A DNA stretch of 64,000 nucleotides from Arctopsyche grandis (Eukaryota; Arthropoda; Insecta; Trichoptera; Hydropsychidae): positions 11,609,001 to 11,673,000 of the forward strand of contig NC_135364.1 in the NCBI RefSeq assembly GCF_051622035.1, given 5' to 3'. Below are positions 10,299-22,600 of this stretch, piece by piece (positions within the stretch are counted from its first letter, which is position 1; the number at the start of each line of letters is the position of its first letter). The translations under genes were made by a program, and so were the position numbers. Below the pieces are notes generated by a model. That model was not told the DNA's origin, ran no database searches, and worked only from the letters and a program-made list of their open reading frames with translations.

Positions 10299-12350
10299 TT
10301 ATTTGACTCTTCTCTTATAATTCTGATTTGATTTGTTGCCGTCATAATTAGGATCCTCGACTTGTGTACTCCGTACAGTAGCAAAGTTGTTTTTATATTC
10401 TTTTGTTACAATCTTAGCAATTTTACTGTTTTCAATCTCATCATCATCATACCATTCATCTGGGCTTTCAAGACGAGCTATATCTCCATATGGAGTGGGT
10501 GGTGGTGCTGTCATTCTTAAAATGTCTTTTTCTTCATTAGATTTCGCATTTTTCTTGCCGAAATAGTCATAAGTATCGTCTCCGTCAGCAATACCGAATT
10601 CGTAGTCGTAAGTTTTTCTCGGTTTTGGTTTCGAATTGGCAGTATTTTTATGTTTGTTTTTGTTTTGTTCTTTTGTTGCATACGAAACATCTCTGTATGG
10701 CTTAGGAATAACTTTTACATCTCGTTCGCTTTCATCGTAAACGTAATCAAACGGTTCTGGCCAAGCTTTCAATTGCTTTTGACTTTCAAAACTTTGATGT
10801 ATTCTCTTAGGTTTCTCTACCCTGTAAATGGGCGGAACTCTCACTGTGATTGTATCTATATTTCCCGGGTTATTTTCCGTTGGAGGTAGGATTCTCGGAA
10901 CTAATGATTTATTTGGATCTTCAGTTGTGGTCGTTTTTTCTGCAGACGGCTTTTGGTTACCCAATTCACTTATATTGAAATCAAATCTTTCAGCTTCATT
11001 ATATCTTCTCCTGTCTGTATTCGGTATTTTATTAGTTTGGAAGGATGATGTTCGTAATGGTATACTTTGATCATTTTTTTCTGAATAAGAAAATGGAATA
11101 TTCGACTGTTTGGCATAATTCAAACGTTCCAAGTATTGATTAGGACTCAGGGTTGCTATTAAATGCGATGGAGCGCCTGGATTTCGCCCGTTGTTTACAT
11201 ATGCTGTTGGATGCGAAACAAAATTCGTGTATTGCGCTTGATTGTAATGGTTCTTATTGTTATCCCAAAACTTATTGATTGCATCGCCAAATTCAGCGTT
11301 AAGAACAACGTTTTTACTACGGTCCGGTTTCGAATCGTACGAATGCTTCTGTCTAACAATTGGTTGTTCGTCGTCTTCGTAATTTACGTAATCCGGTTGC
11401 CTTCTCGGTTTTTCTTCCTCGTATTCTTCATAGTCATTTTGTTCGCTGGGCTGTGGCCGGTGATTTTGGTAGCCGTCACGATTTCTACCGTTTTCCTGAT
11501 AATCGTAATCTGGTTGAGATGCTACAGGTGTATAATATTCATCAGCATCTACGGCTGCTATTCTTTGCGTTACACCTGCACCGTGATCGTAGAATGCATC
11601 TATGTAGATTTTTGGCTGTCGAGCTTTAGCTGATACGCGACTCCCTGGTAACGGATTTTTACCCGGGGGTGGAGGAGGTGGTGGTGGTGGTGGGGGTGGT
11701 GGAGGAGGTGGGGGTGGTGGGGGTGGTGGAGGTGGAGGCGGTGGTGGTGGGGGTGCTTTATTTGGGGGTGCAGGTCTTGCAGGAGCTGGAGCAGGAGCTG
11801 GAGCTGGAGCTGGAGCTGGAGCTTGAGCTGGAGCTGGAGCTGGAGCTAGAGCTGGAGCTGGAGCTGCCGATGATGGAATGTTTTTGTTCCAGTTGAAATT
11901 CAACGAAAAGTTTGTCACTACAGTTTCCCTAGGAAGGGTAGGTGGTGCAGCTGGTATTGGCTGCTGTGCAGGAGCAGGTGCAGGCGGCATCGCTGGTGCT
12001 TTCCCATTCATAGGTTGTTGGGGTAGCATCGGAATTGTAGCAGGTGCTGGCATTACTGCAATTGCTGGTTGAGGAGCTGCTGGTGCAACAGGAGCAACTG
12101 GAGCAGTAGGTGGCGGAGCAGGAGCCGTGGCAGTCAATTGCAAAACTACTGCAGGCTTCCTCACCACCTGATATCCTAACGAATCCGCCAAGCCTTTGAA
12201 AATAAGATCTCCGAACGTCCGCTTCTGTCTAACAACGGGAACTTCACCCCCATCGTCGTATTCAACTTCACCCCCATTAACTTCTTCCTGGGCGACCGCG
12301 AGCCCACAAAAGTAGGCGATCACAAAAACTGTAACGATTATCAACTTCAT
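10299..12350 (-). CDS. Secreted Pro/Ala-rich structural protein, 683 aa
   Basis: A single uninterrupted frame. Residues 1-20 form a signal peptide (MKLIIVTVFVIAYFCGLAVA), followed by an acidic propeptide and an RQKR furin-type site at 41-44. After it come TFGDLIFKGLADSLGYQ, then a long Pro/Ala region with AP dipeptide repeats and an uninterrupted proline run of about 30 (coded at roughly 11665-11755). The C-terminal half is polar, rich in Tyr, Asp, Asn, Lys and Arg. No chitin-binding R&R consensus or other domain is seen. Composition suggests an extracellular matrix or cuticle-associated protein. The GC-rich proline and alanine codon repeats are prone to length change, and large spurious frames exist on the opposite strand. 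Function is inferred from composition only. Confidence 0.8.
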   Translation of the reverse strand: MKLIIVTVFVIAYFCGLAVAQEEVNGGEVEYDDGGEVPVVRQKRTFGDLIFKGLADSLGYQVVRKPAVVLQLTATAPAPPPTAPVAPVAPAAPQPAIAVMPAPATIPMLPQQPMNGKAPAMPPAPAPAQQPIPAAPPTLPRETVVTNFSLNFNWNKNIPSSAAPAPALAPAPAPAQAPAPAPAPAPAPAPARPAPPNKAPPPPPPPPPPPPPPPPPPPPPPPPPPPPPPGKNPLPGSRVSAKARQPKIYIDAFYDHGAGVTQRIAAVDADEYYTPVASQPDYDYQENGRNRDGYQNHRPQPSEQNDYEEYEEEKPRRQPDYVNYEDDEQPIVRQKHSYDSKPDRSKNVVLNAEFGDAINKFWDNNKNHYNQAQYTNFVSHPTAYVNNGRNPGAPSHLIATLSPNQYLERLNYAKQSNIPFSYSEKNDQSIPLRTSSFQTNKIPNTDRRRYNEAERFDFNISELGNQKPSAEKTTTTEDPNKSLVPRILPPTENNPGNIDTITVRVPPIYRVEKPKRIHQSFESQKQLKAWPEPFDYVYDESERDVKVIPKPYRDVSYATKEQNKNKHKNTANSKPKPRKTYDYEFGIADGDDTYDYFGKKNAKSNEEKDILRMTAPPPTPYGDIARLESPDEWYDDDEIENSKIAKIVTKEYKNNFATVRSTQVEDPNYDGNKSNQNYKRRVK
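11665..11860. repeat. In-frame simple repeats coding poly-Pro and (Ala-Pro)n
   Basis: On the plus strand this is ggtggtggtggg-type sequence (poly-Pro on the coding strand) followed by ggagctggagct repeats (Ala-Pro). Codons vary within the run, so it is not a pure trinucleotide expansion. It lies wholly within the 683-aa gene. Confidence 0.85.
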
Positions 12351-13443
12351 GTTTCACTTTATTGACTACACATAATTCGGTATGCGACTTGGTCTGCCCA
12401 GGTTCGAAACGGCAATATGTTCACGGCTTAACAGTTCGCAACGAAATAACACAATTTCTATAAAGTCTTTAGAGTTTTACTCGCAAATAATTTGGCGTGA
12501 AGAAATGTACGTGAAACTAGACGTAGTTGCATAAGTCGATGCCATAATTTCGCATATAAAAACTGCCGTTTCTGGGCTGAAAGGTTCTCGCTTGATTGAA
12601 TCCAGATTGGCTAGAGATATTGTTCGCTATAGATCTGAGCGCACGCCACAAATTCGATTGCAACCACAAAAATAAATGGTATATTGTGAAGTCGCTCTGT
12701 CAATGAACGCTAAATGCAATTTGCAACGCACTTGATTCGCGATAACAAACTGCACCGTATATAATAATAAATTTATTCGATTTTTATAAATTGGCAGTCG
12801 ATTTTGATCTATATATGTAGGCGCGGTGATTGTCAATTGAAACAGGCTGAAAGTTATGACATTGATCATAGTTGTCTTTTATAACAAGGTGAAAAGCTCA
12901 AAGCACTTTTTTAGCGCTTTGACACAATTTCAATACTATTAGAATTTTATGTACGTATGTATGCATGTATTAAATTAAAGCGTATGCAACTGTTTAGCGT
13001 GACTTGAACAATCTAATATGGCATACGAGTACATATTATATAACACATCAGAAAATCGCACCTATGTACATATTATATGTGTTTTGTATACGTAAAAACT
13101 CGACGACGAGATTTAATTTTTGGTACATATGTACATCATGTATATACATCATTTTATTATGTACATCATGTGCCACCAGGGCTGCCGAGAGGGGGGGGGG
13201 GGAAACCGGGGTAAAGTTCCGAGCTACTCTAGGGGTCCCGTGTCGGAAAGCATACCTGTTAATCGTTACCTTTCTTATTAAATTATTAAAAAAAATAGGT
13301 ATTTTTCTAATAGTTTTGATAGATTTTTCGCATATTAAAAATACATCTATAAGATATTTTTTGAAATTTGTTTATAGGGCCCGGAATTATTTTTCCCAGG
13401 GCTCAGAATTCCTCTCACGACCGGAATTACCCTAAGATGACAT
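12351..13443. other. Upstream region of the Pro-rich gene; intergenic
   Basis: Contains the 5' flank of the minus-strand secreted gene. A good TATA-like tataaaa at 12555-12561 points the other way (plus strand), with no recognisable gene following it. Near 13180-13205 a gggctgccgagagggggggg run resembles the end of a decayed hAT-type element. 13100-13160 has repeated gtacatcatgt motifs. Confidence 0.4.
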
Positions 13444-13990
13444 TTATTTATTTAATATTCTTGGGGGAGGCAGCAAAGCCAATACACCCAAGGGGTTTGA
13501 CTTATACACACTAACATAAAAATAAAAATAAGAGAGTAAAAAGTAAACAAGAAAAAGATTAAAAGAAAATACAAAGAGATAAATAAATAAAATAGTAAAA
13601 TGATAACTAAAAGAAAACGAAAATATAGAAAGAAATGAGGATATGGGAAAAGAAGAATTATAAAAACCCGTTAAGTTTAAAGAATTATAAAAACCCGTTG
13701 AGAAAGACATTTGTCTGTTTTTAAAAATATTAAGGTTTTCAGAAATTATTACATTGTTGGGAAGACTATTCCAAACTTTAATATATTTGATTTTTTTCTT
13801 TTAGAAGTCTGAGTGAGTGACCTCTAAGATGAGTGATGTCATTGAACATAAAAATGTTGGACATAGGACAATTGCAATGATTATTCAATATTTTATTTTT
13901 AGACTTCGATTAAGTCGTCTCTTATTTTTCTCGTCTACAGTGTGTTGAGATACATTATTTTTAACCTCTCATTCAGGGCTAGAAATGGAA
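13444..13990 (-). mobile_element. CR1/L2-like LINE 3' fragment (reverse-transcriptase C-terminus), decayed
   Basis: Read on the minus strand across frameshifts, the segment gives a motif like DLIEV followed by LRGHSLRLLKEK, then PNNVIISENLNIFKNRQ. This is the order of the C-terminal end of CR1/L2-type reverse-transcriptase ORFs (GDLIEVYKI, TRGHSLKL, NSLP, FKNRL). A 3' end motif (cttgggggaggcagcaaagc, minus direction reversed) near 13465 is shared with the copy at 47226. Multiple frame breaks make it nonfunctional. Confidence 0.7.
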
Positions 13991-14377
13991 ATTTTCACGA
14001 ATGGGAGCGCTCGATAATTTTCAATAACATGATTTTGATTTATTTTATTATATTATAATACATTATAATATACATAAAAAAGCCGAGACTACACATTTGT
14101 CACGTAGGGCAAAAGGAAAAATTTGTGCCCCCTATGTAATTTTGAAAAATGAGATATCACACCAATAATACTTAAGGGAGGACTTTTTCTTAATTTAATA
14201 GGGGATTATAAATGATTTGTACTTTTAAAATATTATATTATAATATGTAAAATATGGGTTTAATTTCGAAAGAGACTTTGTATGTACATATGTATGTAAG
14301 GTTTGTTGGTAATCGAAAAACAAATCAAAGTTTGACGACGATTCGATATGGTTGAATTTAATAAATTCGGATATGAC
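13991..14377. other. AT-rich intergenic with Helitron 5'-end scrap
   Basis: 14258-14285 (taatttcgaaagagactttg then tatgt) matches the 5' end of the small Helitrons at 25426 and 46490. No 3' end is found nearby. Confidence 0.4.
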
Positions 14378-14603
14378 CAGTGGCGGCTCGGCCATATGGG
14401 CTGCGGGGCTGCAGCCCCCCCCCCCAGTACAGTACAAATGCATGCTATTTTTGTCGTTTACATAGGCTGCGGGCTGCAGCCCTCCCAGTATAGTATAGCA
14501 TGCTATTTTTGTTTTCATTCGATCACCGGTTTGGTTAATGAGCTACTACAGCCTGATTTATCTCTGCAGCCCCACCACTATGAATTTTCACGAGCCACTA
14601 ATG
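14378..14603. mobile_element. hAT MITE (CAGTGGCGGCTCG family), 8-bp TSD
   Basis: It starts cagtggcggctcgg and ends cgagccactaatg, flanked by identical 8-bp duplications gatatgac at 14370-14377 and 14604-14611. The interior has two copies of a ggctgc-gggctgcagccc motif with poly-C, and two gcatgctatttttg motifs. It is clearly the same family as the copy at 43269-43501. Confidence 0.9.
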
Positions 14604-16862
14604 GATATGACCAACCCCTGACTTTATCTATGTATTTGAGGAATATAAGAAAGTCACAAAACAAAATTTTATATTGATATTGACCATACAGACAGATTAT
14701 GAAATACTAATAACTATGACAGCATTTTCGATACAAATTGAGCGCAAATGTATGGAAACTTGCACAAGCCAACAGTTCTACTTCCGATTGTCGGATTTTC
14801 TTCAATTTTTTTTTTATTACTTAAAATTACTATCAGTATTATACACATTAAATATGAAGAAAATAAAATAATTTAAAAGGTCAAAATAAATTAATGAAAT
14901 ATTGTTTTAAAAAAAAATACTACTTAAGGCTTACGAATTCTGACCAAAAACTAATTAGCTCTAAGTTAGTACATAAAGAATACAAATATAAATTTTCAGC
15001 TTGATACGTTCAGGGGTGTGGACAGAGTAGTGGGCACAACATTTTTGACCCTTCTAAGAGGAAAAAATCCCACTTCTGGTTTATTTTCATCACATTAATA
15101 CAAGAATTATACTTGAATTTTTTCGTTTTCGGTTCCTTAGTAATTTAGTTAAATAAATGAATCCTCAAATTGAATAGAATTTAGAATCCTTTATTTTCAA
15201 GTAACATTATTGCAGCACCGAACTTGTTAAAAACACAATTATAGTTTAAATAGTTTTCAGCCAGAGATAGATGCTTTTGGCGGAATTGAAATGCAAGGCG
15301 TTTTACTTGCAGTCAACAATTGTGATTCACAAGTTATAAATTATAAAAGAGTCATAAACACATAATTAATTTTTTTATAGCCTTTTACATAGTCAATTAA
15401 TATTGGAAAAATTGGCATATTATTTTCGGTAATTTGTAATGAATTTTTTTTTCGTCTTTTTCGAGCCCTGCAGTCGTTATAAGATAGTGATTTAAGTTCG
15501 GAAGGTATTTTTAGTAATTTTCCTTTGTACCCTTTCAATACATATGTATACCATCTCTTTTAAAATGAGGATTCCATATATTTTTGTCACAATATACATA
15601 TGTATGTATGTATGTATGTATGTACATATACATACATACATATGTGAAGTTGAATCGTCATTTTTATTTAGTTTTTAATTTAAATCTATTCCTTAGAGAA
15701 GATACATCTGATTCCATAAACCAATATGTGGACTCAAAAAAAAAACTTCATCTATTAATTGTTACTACGTATGTACATAGATAAAGTAAAAATAATGGAA
15801 GACGTAATAAATATTATAGATATAGAATTTACAGCGTATATGTATGTACATATGTAGCTATCGGCTTATGACGTTCGACGCTTCATATCTGTGAAAAATG
15901 TTTCTACACATTTAAAAATATGAAATATTTACTATTTAATTTAATTTTTCGCTTATCAGTTCCGTTATCGTTGTTTCTTTAAAATTAGTAAAATAAGTTG
16001 TCATTAAGGGTATTGTTTGTTTAATGTTGCTACTGTGCACAGATAACGCGAAAGTTGATTAATACGTAATGCGTCGTTACACCAGAATTGCTCAAACACA
16101 TTTGCGTCTTTGTAGCATGAATTATTCAGCAAATTGGGTTATTCTGCGTGGATTGACCAATTTCATATGACCGTGACGAAATTGTCCATTTTTATTAACA
16201 TTCGCATTTGAAATCAAATTGAAAAAAAAAATCACCACATAAAATATACACCCAATAGATTGAAAAATGCAATAATCAAATTTTGCAAACAAAAAACAAA
16301 ATTGCATTTTTTTTCGAAAAATTTGAAACGAAATTCAATAGAATTACTAAATGTGTATGTATTAAAATTTTGACGTGATAGTTTTTTTTTACAAACGTCA
16401 TATCAACTTGCGTAGGATTATGTATTATAATATCCCTTATACCTGAGAATGAATAACATTTCGTTTAAGAAGGCTTTCTGTTTTCTCGATGTCACTTTTC
16501 GAATTCCAATATGTCACTCTGGTTGATGGAAGTGGTCAAGTGAAATTGATCGTTGCGCAACGTATAGGTGGCAAGTTTTTGGCGTGTGACATAAAAAGAA
16601 TGTTAAATCGATTAGAAGAAAGTAGACAACTTTTATAGGCGAACTTTAAATTTCAATAATAAAAAATTAAACATAAAATAATATATTAAAATTAATACGG
16701 AATGATAAAAAAAAACTCTTGATACATTGGAAATGGCACACTTTCGATTTGCCCGAACGGATATTATATATACGGAAAACAAATTTCCCAGTTAATCCAA
16801 ATACAAAAAAATTTACCCAATGAACGAACGTTATATAATGGGAAACGAACTTTATTAAATAA
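14604..16862. other. AT-rich intergenic
   Basis: No gene recognised. Contains tatg/catac simple repeats at about 15594-15645. A caggggtgtggacagagtag motif at about 15010 and a minus-strand cagggctcgaaaaagac motif at about 15474 may be decayed transposon ends without recognisable partners. Confidence 0.45.
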
Positions 16863-17316
16863 TAGTGGTTTTACTCGGCTTCGCTCGGTATTTGTAATAT
16901 AAACTGTTTAAACATGGCTAATCTATGTAATAGTATACATTCATTTGTTTTTTTATTAAATTTATTTGAATAAAAAAAAAATATATTCAATGACAGCCAA
17001 TCAGAAACGAATGGTTTTTTGTATATAAAATAATCGGAATTGAAATTGAAACCGGGAATCGGAACTGAAACAGGAATCCGGACCCGGAACTGAAAAAGGA
17101 ATCGGGATCCGGAACTGAAACAGAAATCCGGACCCGGAACTGAAAAAGGAATCGAGACTCGGAACGGAACCAGCAATCGGGAACAGGAATTGAAAAATGA
17201 ATCCGTATCCGGAGCTGAAAAAGGAATCGGGATCCGGAACTGAAACAGAAATCGAAATCGAAAACGGAATCAAAATCGATATCGATAACGTTACGGATTC
17301 TATCACCCAAACCTTA
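16863..17316 (-). mobile_element. Helitron-like relic with internal minisatellite
   Basis: The left end (tagtggttttactcggcttc, then gctcggtat) matches the reverse complement of the 3' end of the Helitrons at 25426 and 46490. The attcatttgtttttttatta segment also matches the 25426 copy. The 5' end is missing or diverged. Inside, 17040-17260 is a tandem array of units such as ggacccggaactgaaaaagg and gggatccggaactgaaacag. Confidence 0.65.
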
Positions 17317-18181
<865 letters not shown>

Positions 18182-18813
18182 AAAAGAATTTATACGGAAT
18201 TAACGAAATAAAAATGGACAAATCTACATTCTAAGCATTCTGGAGTAATCTGTATATGTTATACATCGAATTTAAGCTTCTAAGACACCCGCTGAATAAA
18301 AAAATCTTAAAACGTCAATCGATGTGGAAAATTACATAAGGAAACACGTTCACTTTTATTAGCCTATATTTAATTAATTATGACCACATAAATAAATTTC
18401 TTCTGTAATTGGTATATCAAATTCAAATTGACTTATGTTAACGGAGAAAATCTAAAAATTGTATTGGAATAGTTAATATTTATTTGAAACAAATGTAAAT
18501 CATAAAACCTTAATATTCACAATAAAACACTTTCTTTTGGTAATTGGAGAAAAAAATAAATTAAAGGGCCATCATTATTAAGTGGTCTTGCAATATTGCT
18601 ATTATTAGTACTCAAGTCGTAATGTTGTACATTTCTCTTTCTTTCACCTTGTTACGCATTGCCATAGTTGGTACACGTCGATTGAATGTTCGATTTGTTC
18701 GTAAACGCATTGAATATCAATCAGGTCCAGCGACAGGAGTCATCGTCTTTTGGTAGAGGGGGGAACTTCTTCACCAAGGAGAAATTTGCGAATTTAATTG
18801 TGCCCTGCATTGT

Positions 18814-18821
18814 TATAAATA
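18814..18821 (+). promoter_or_regulatory. TATA box of the 649-aa secreted protein gene
   Basis: tataaata lies about 30 nt upstream of gtgtcacatac (about 18844), a plausible initiator, and about 95 nt before the ATG at 18911. Confidence 0.65.
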
Positions 18822-18910
18822 AAAGCTCGAACATTAGAGAGTGTCACATACGCTGAAAGTCCTAGTCGTTTTACAGTTCGGCTGCGAGCCGGATTTTGTT
18901 TCTGTGAAAT

Positions 18911-20967
18911 ATGAAAATGAAGTGGCATATAATATTTGTGAGTGTCGTTTTTCGGAATAGATGGTGTTAAAATTGTGTTTTAATTAAAATATGTGTTATT
19001 GAAAATATATTGTTGTCTGTAAATTAAATTAAACTTATTTTCAGATAACCATAGCACTGGCTATATCTTTGGTACAAGCGGACTTTCAAAACTTTAAAAG
19101 ACCCTCGAGACCTCGTACGAGTTTAGACCCTGTCAAAAGTCATGGATTGCATCGAGATAAATCACACAAGAAACGTGGTCTTTTTGGGTCAATACCGACC
19201 TTTTCACAAGGCATCGATTTTCCAACAGTGAAGCATTCAATTTTAAAACCATTTATCGTTGACTATCCCGTGCAATCAGTCAATTTGGGTGTTAAAATAC
19301 CCTTGAGACCACCGGTTGCTCACGTGAAGTATCCTGTTCCAGTGGGACATCATGCTCCTGTACCCTATCCTGGGTATGGACTTCAGCGACCAAGTCATGT
19401 TCACGAAAATGTAGTGAAATCAGTATGGCCAGTAAATTGTGCTCATAATAGTCCATCTGCTCCATCTGTAGCGAAGACGGTCGTGAGCGCTCCGCCTCTT
19501 CCCGTGGTGCAGAATAATCCGGTTCACTTTGCTCCAGCTGCTCCTCCTGCTTTCTTCTCTGTACCTGCTCCAGCGTTTTCTTCAGTATTACCTCTCGCAC
19601 AACCACCACTTCCATTCATAAATAAGCCTCTTGTGAAACCCGTATTTCACACACCCGCAATTGCACAACCTTCTATTGTACATGCAGTACCTCAAACAAT
19701 TATAAAACCTGGCAATTCTGTGCATACGTCATTTTTCGCCACTTTTCCTAAGCATCCTTTCGTTAACGGCCCTTCTCTAGCGCCTTCGATTCCTATAAAC
19801 TTTGCTCAGCCTATTGAAATTGCTCATCAACCGATTGGAATTGCTCATCATCCGGTTGGAATTGCTCATCATCCGGTTGGAATTGCTCATCATCCGGTCG
19901 GAATTGCTCATCATCCGGTTGGAATTGCTCATCATCCGGTTGGAATTGCTCATCATCCAGTTGGAATTGCTCATAATCAGGTTGGAATTGCTCATCATCC
20001 GGTTGGAATTGCTCATCATCCGGTCGGAATTGCTCATAATCCGGTTGGAATTGCTCATCATCCGGTTGGAATTGCTCATCATTCAGTTGGATTTGCTCAT
20101 CAACCAGTCGGAATTGCTCACCATCCTATTGGATTTGCTCATCAGCCAGCAGGACATGTTCCTGTACATGTACAAAACGTTTTTCATACTCATCAACAAT
20201 TTCCGATAAGTGCTGGACACTTTCCAGATAATTTTCCACACAACCATATCGATGCAGGAAGAGTACCAGTTGGTGTTTTACCTACTGCTGACGTACCTGT
20301 TAATCCAGAGCAATTTCCGTTAGATAATCCTTTCAATATTGGAAATATACCATTGGGTACTCTACCTCCAACTACCGTGCCAACAGGGAATTTCCCATTG
20401 AATATAGGCGGAAACATTCCAGTTAACGATATACCTATTGGAGTAGGACCTTCTCCAACAAATGTACCTTTGGGAATAGGTCAATTTCCAATTGGACAAC
20501 ATCCACAATTCTTTCCAAGACCGGAACTTCCAGTAGGTGGCCCGACGTTTATACCAACTTCTGAAACTGGAGTTTTTCCAGTGGCCCAAGATGAAAATAA
20601 TGACAATGGAGTGGGCGCTCAAGATTTTGGGGGAAATGATTCAAATCCCTGGATTCCCATGAGCACGTCCGCCACTATACCTTTTCCAACACAACCCCAG
20701 TTTGCACCAGAGAGTGAAACTAATTTTGCACCAACTGACAACACGAACTTTAACGAACAGAATGATCATAATCAAGGATACCACTACCAACCAAATTCAA
20801 ATATACCATTCGAAGAAATAAATGAGCAACATAGATATGCTGAACAACAACAACAACAACAACAATTTTCAGGAAGTTATAACGATCAATCGTATCGTAA
20901 TCATTTTCCACAAAGGCAACATCTTCCATTACGAAGGCCTTCAGAGAATTTTGCAGGCTATTCTTAA
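18911..20967 (+). CDS. Secreted heptapeptide-repeat protein, 649 aa
   Basis: Coding exons 18911-18937 (MKMKWHIIF) and 19045-20967 join at a phase-0 GT/AG intron inside the signal peptide (cleavage probably after ...SLVQA, residue 21). A basic propeptide ends in KKR at 51-53, followed by GLFGSIPTF. The middle holds a Pro/Val/Ala/His-rich region and about 16 units of the heptad HHPVGIA and variants (HQPIGIA, HNQVGIA, HHSVGFA). Then come Pro/Gly/Asn/Phe-rich repeats (FPLN, VPLG, IPIG motifs) and a C-terminal polyglutamine run of 7. No known enzymatic domain is seen. It is most likely an extracellular structural (cuticle, chorion or silk-like) protein; the function is inferred from composition. 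A TATA box, initiator and poly(A) signal frame the gene. Confidence 0.85.
19816..20152 (+). repeat. 21-bp coding minisatellite (HHPVGIA units)
   Basis: About 16 tandem 21-bp units around ggaattgctcatcatccggt plus t. Substitutions are mostly at third positions or in His/Asn/Gln codons. Because the period is a multiple of three, three frames stay open across it (including spurious MSNSNR and LELLIIR frames). Confidence 0.95.
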
Positions 20968-21230
20968 AATATTTCGATATATATTATAAAACAAAACATA
21001 GTTATAATTCTTTTTATAGTGTAAATAGTTAATATTAATTATATTATAAACATTTATTGGAATCATATTGAATAACAGTATTATATAATTTATTATTATC
21101 CGGTCTAATTATGATTTGGATGCAATACACATTATTTACGGGTTGATTTTGTTTTTAAGTATCTGTGATTTGTGCTACTTGTAAATGTTTGGTGCTGTAA
21201 AACGCTTGCTATTTTTATATTTATTATTGT

Positions 21231-21236
21231 AATAAA
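21231..21236 (+). terminator. Polyadenylation signal AATAAA
   Basis: Lies about 265 nt after the stop of the 649-aa gene. Confidence 0.55.
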
Positions 21237-21259
21237 TAATTTAAAAAACATGAATTCTT

Positions 21260-21866
21260 TTTTTATACAACCGTTTTGATCTCAAAGGTAAGTTCAAGTG
21301 AAAAAAGAGCGAAAATTAAGGTATAATGTATAATATTTATATGTACATGAGTAAATTAAACGCATGGCTGGAGATTAGGACACTAATTTCTCGTTATCGA
21401 GATTGTGAAGTGGCATTAAAAGTTTTTTTTATGGTTTTGCTCAATATCTCTGTCGTTCAGATCACGAAAGTTAACAGTTTCCCGAACAGTGGACACTCGA
21501 TGATTGGTTACGAAATGACTCACGAAGCAGAAAACTGCAATATCATTTTGTGAATGGATCATTTTCATTTGGAAACATTAGCAAATGGGGTCAAGTGTGG
21601 GCTGTCTTAGCATTGAATCCAATTTTCACGATATTCACACTTTCATTATGGAGTTTAAAATTGAAGGTAAAACTAAAACAGCTTTTGAAATCGCTGAAGA
21701 AAACTTAAATTTAATCATTTGTTTTTATATATTAGTAATGAGTATAAATTATTATGAAAGTGATTGGTAAATTAGCACCCATTTTTATTTATTAGATACT
21801 GATTATTCTAGATCATGAGTAATTTCCTGCGGATATACATACATATGTACAAAGCCATTCGAGGTT
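21260..21866. other. Intergenic, nothing recognised
   Basis: Short frames only, with no recognisable domain. Confidence 0.4.
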
Positions 21867-22600
21867 ATGATATATCTGGTTTGTGTCCTAGGTTTTACCT
21901 CCAGAACGTTGAGATTCGTCATAAGTTTTCTATATCAGGGATATTTTCGATTTTATGTTGAAAACCATGAGAGGCAAATTGCTAAATTGTTGGACTCGAA
22001 TATTCCGGGGTCATGGTTTTGTATTATTATGGGGCTAAATCAATTGTTTATTTACATCATAAGATGCAGATGGTGTTGTTTTATTTGTTGCTGCTGCAGC
22101 TTATTCTGTGGATGATGTCAAGTTCCTTGCTAGATTATCGTTATCTGCATCTGATACTATTGCATAAATTTAGTTTTTTAGCTTCAATTGCAGATGTAGA
22201 GACAAGGCTATGACGGATTCGCCATAGCTTTAAAAAAGGATTGTTAAGGGTTACCAGGGTCCATTGTTGTAGCTATAGCTGTAGCTGGCCGTGAATCTAA
22301 ATAATTTTGTAGGACAGTGGTTACTGATAACTTTTGTGTCATTTGTGTTTGCTTCTTTTTATTTGCAATATATAGCCATTTTTCCGACATCGATGATGTC
22401 AATGAGGTGAGTTTACTGGCTCTGGAAAGATTTCCATTAGATCGGGAAGAGAATCATTGGTAATATTCTCATCACTCAGAATTGATTCACCGTCTCTCAA
22501 AATTTTCTCAATTCTCTTGTAATTGCTGAATCTCAATTAAACGAAGTAAAGTTTAGCAAATTTTTGGTGACACTCACTGCACTGTTAATGTTTTAACAAA
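21867..22600 (-). pseudogene. Possible decayed coding sequence, unidentified
   Basis: On the minus strand a translation with in-frame stops runs from about 22590 to 22400. It includes CSECHQKFAKLYF, a stop, then RFSNYKRIEKIL and SDENITNDSLPDLMEI. A different frame then gives QKLSVTTVLQNYLDSRPAT near 22290-22340. Residue usage looks coding (mixed charged and polar, not low complexity), and the CxxC start resembles a zinc-finger edge. Stops and frame changes argue for a pseudogene or dead transposon ORF. No family is assigned. Confidence 0.3.

Noticed and set aside
11163-12072. Several plus-strand frames of 64-156 aa
   Set aside because: Antisense shadows of the 683-aa gene, kept open by its biased composition.
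12555-12561. TATA-like tataaaa on the plus strand
   Set aside because: No gene follows it and the adjacent secreted gene is on the other strand.
13974-15474. Possible hAT element bounded by cagggctagaaatgg and the mirror of cagggctcgaaaaag
   Set aside because: Terminal similarity is short and the 8-bp flanks match at only about 5 positions.
15590-15645. Dense tatg/catac repeats, considered as CRISPR-like or regulatory arrays
   Set aside because: This simple repeat recurs throughout the window without spacers; ordinary low-complexity DNA in insects.
19777-20209. MSNSNR-repeat (minus) and LELLIIR-repeat (plus) frames
   Set aside because: Shadows of the 21-bp coding repeat; the HHPVGIA frame continues through the whole gene with signal peptide and splice site.
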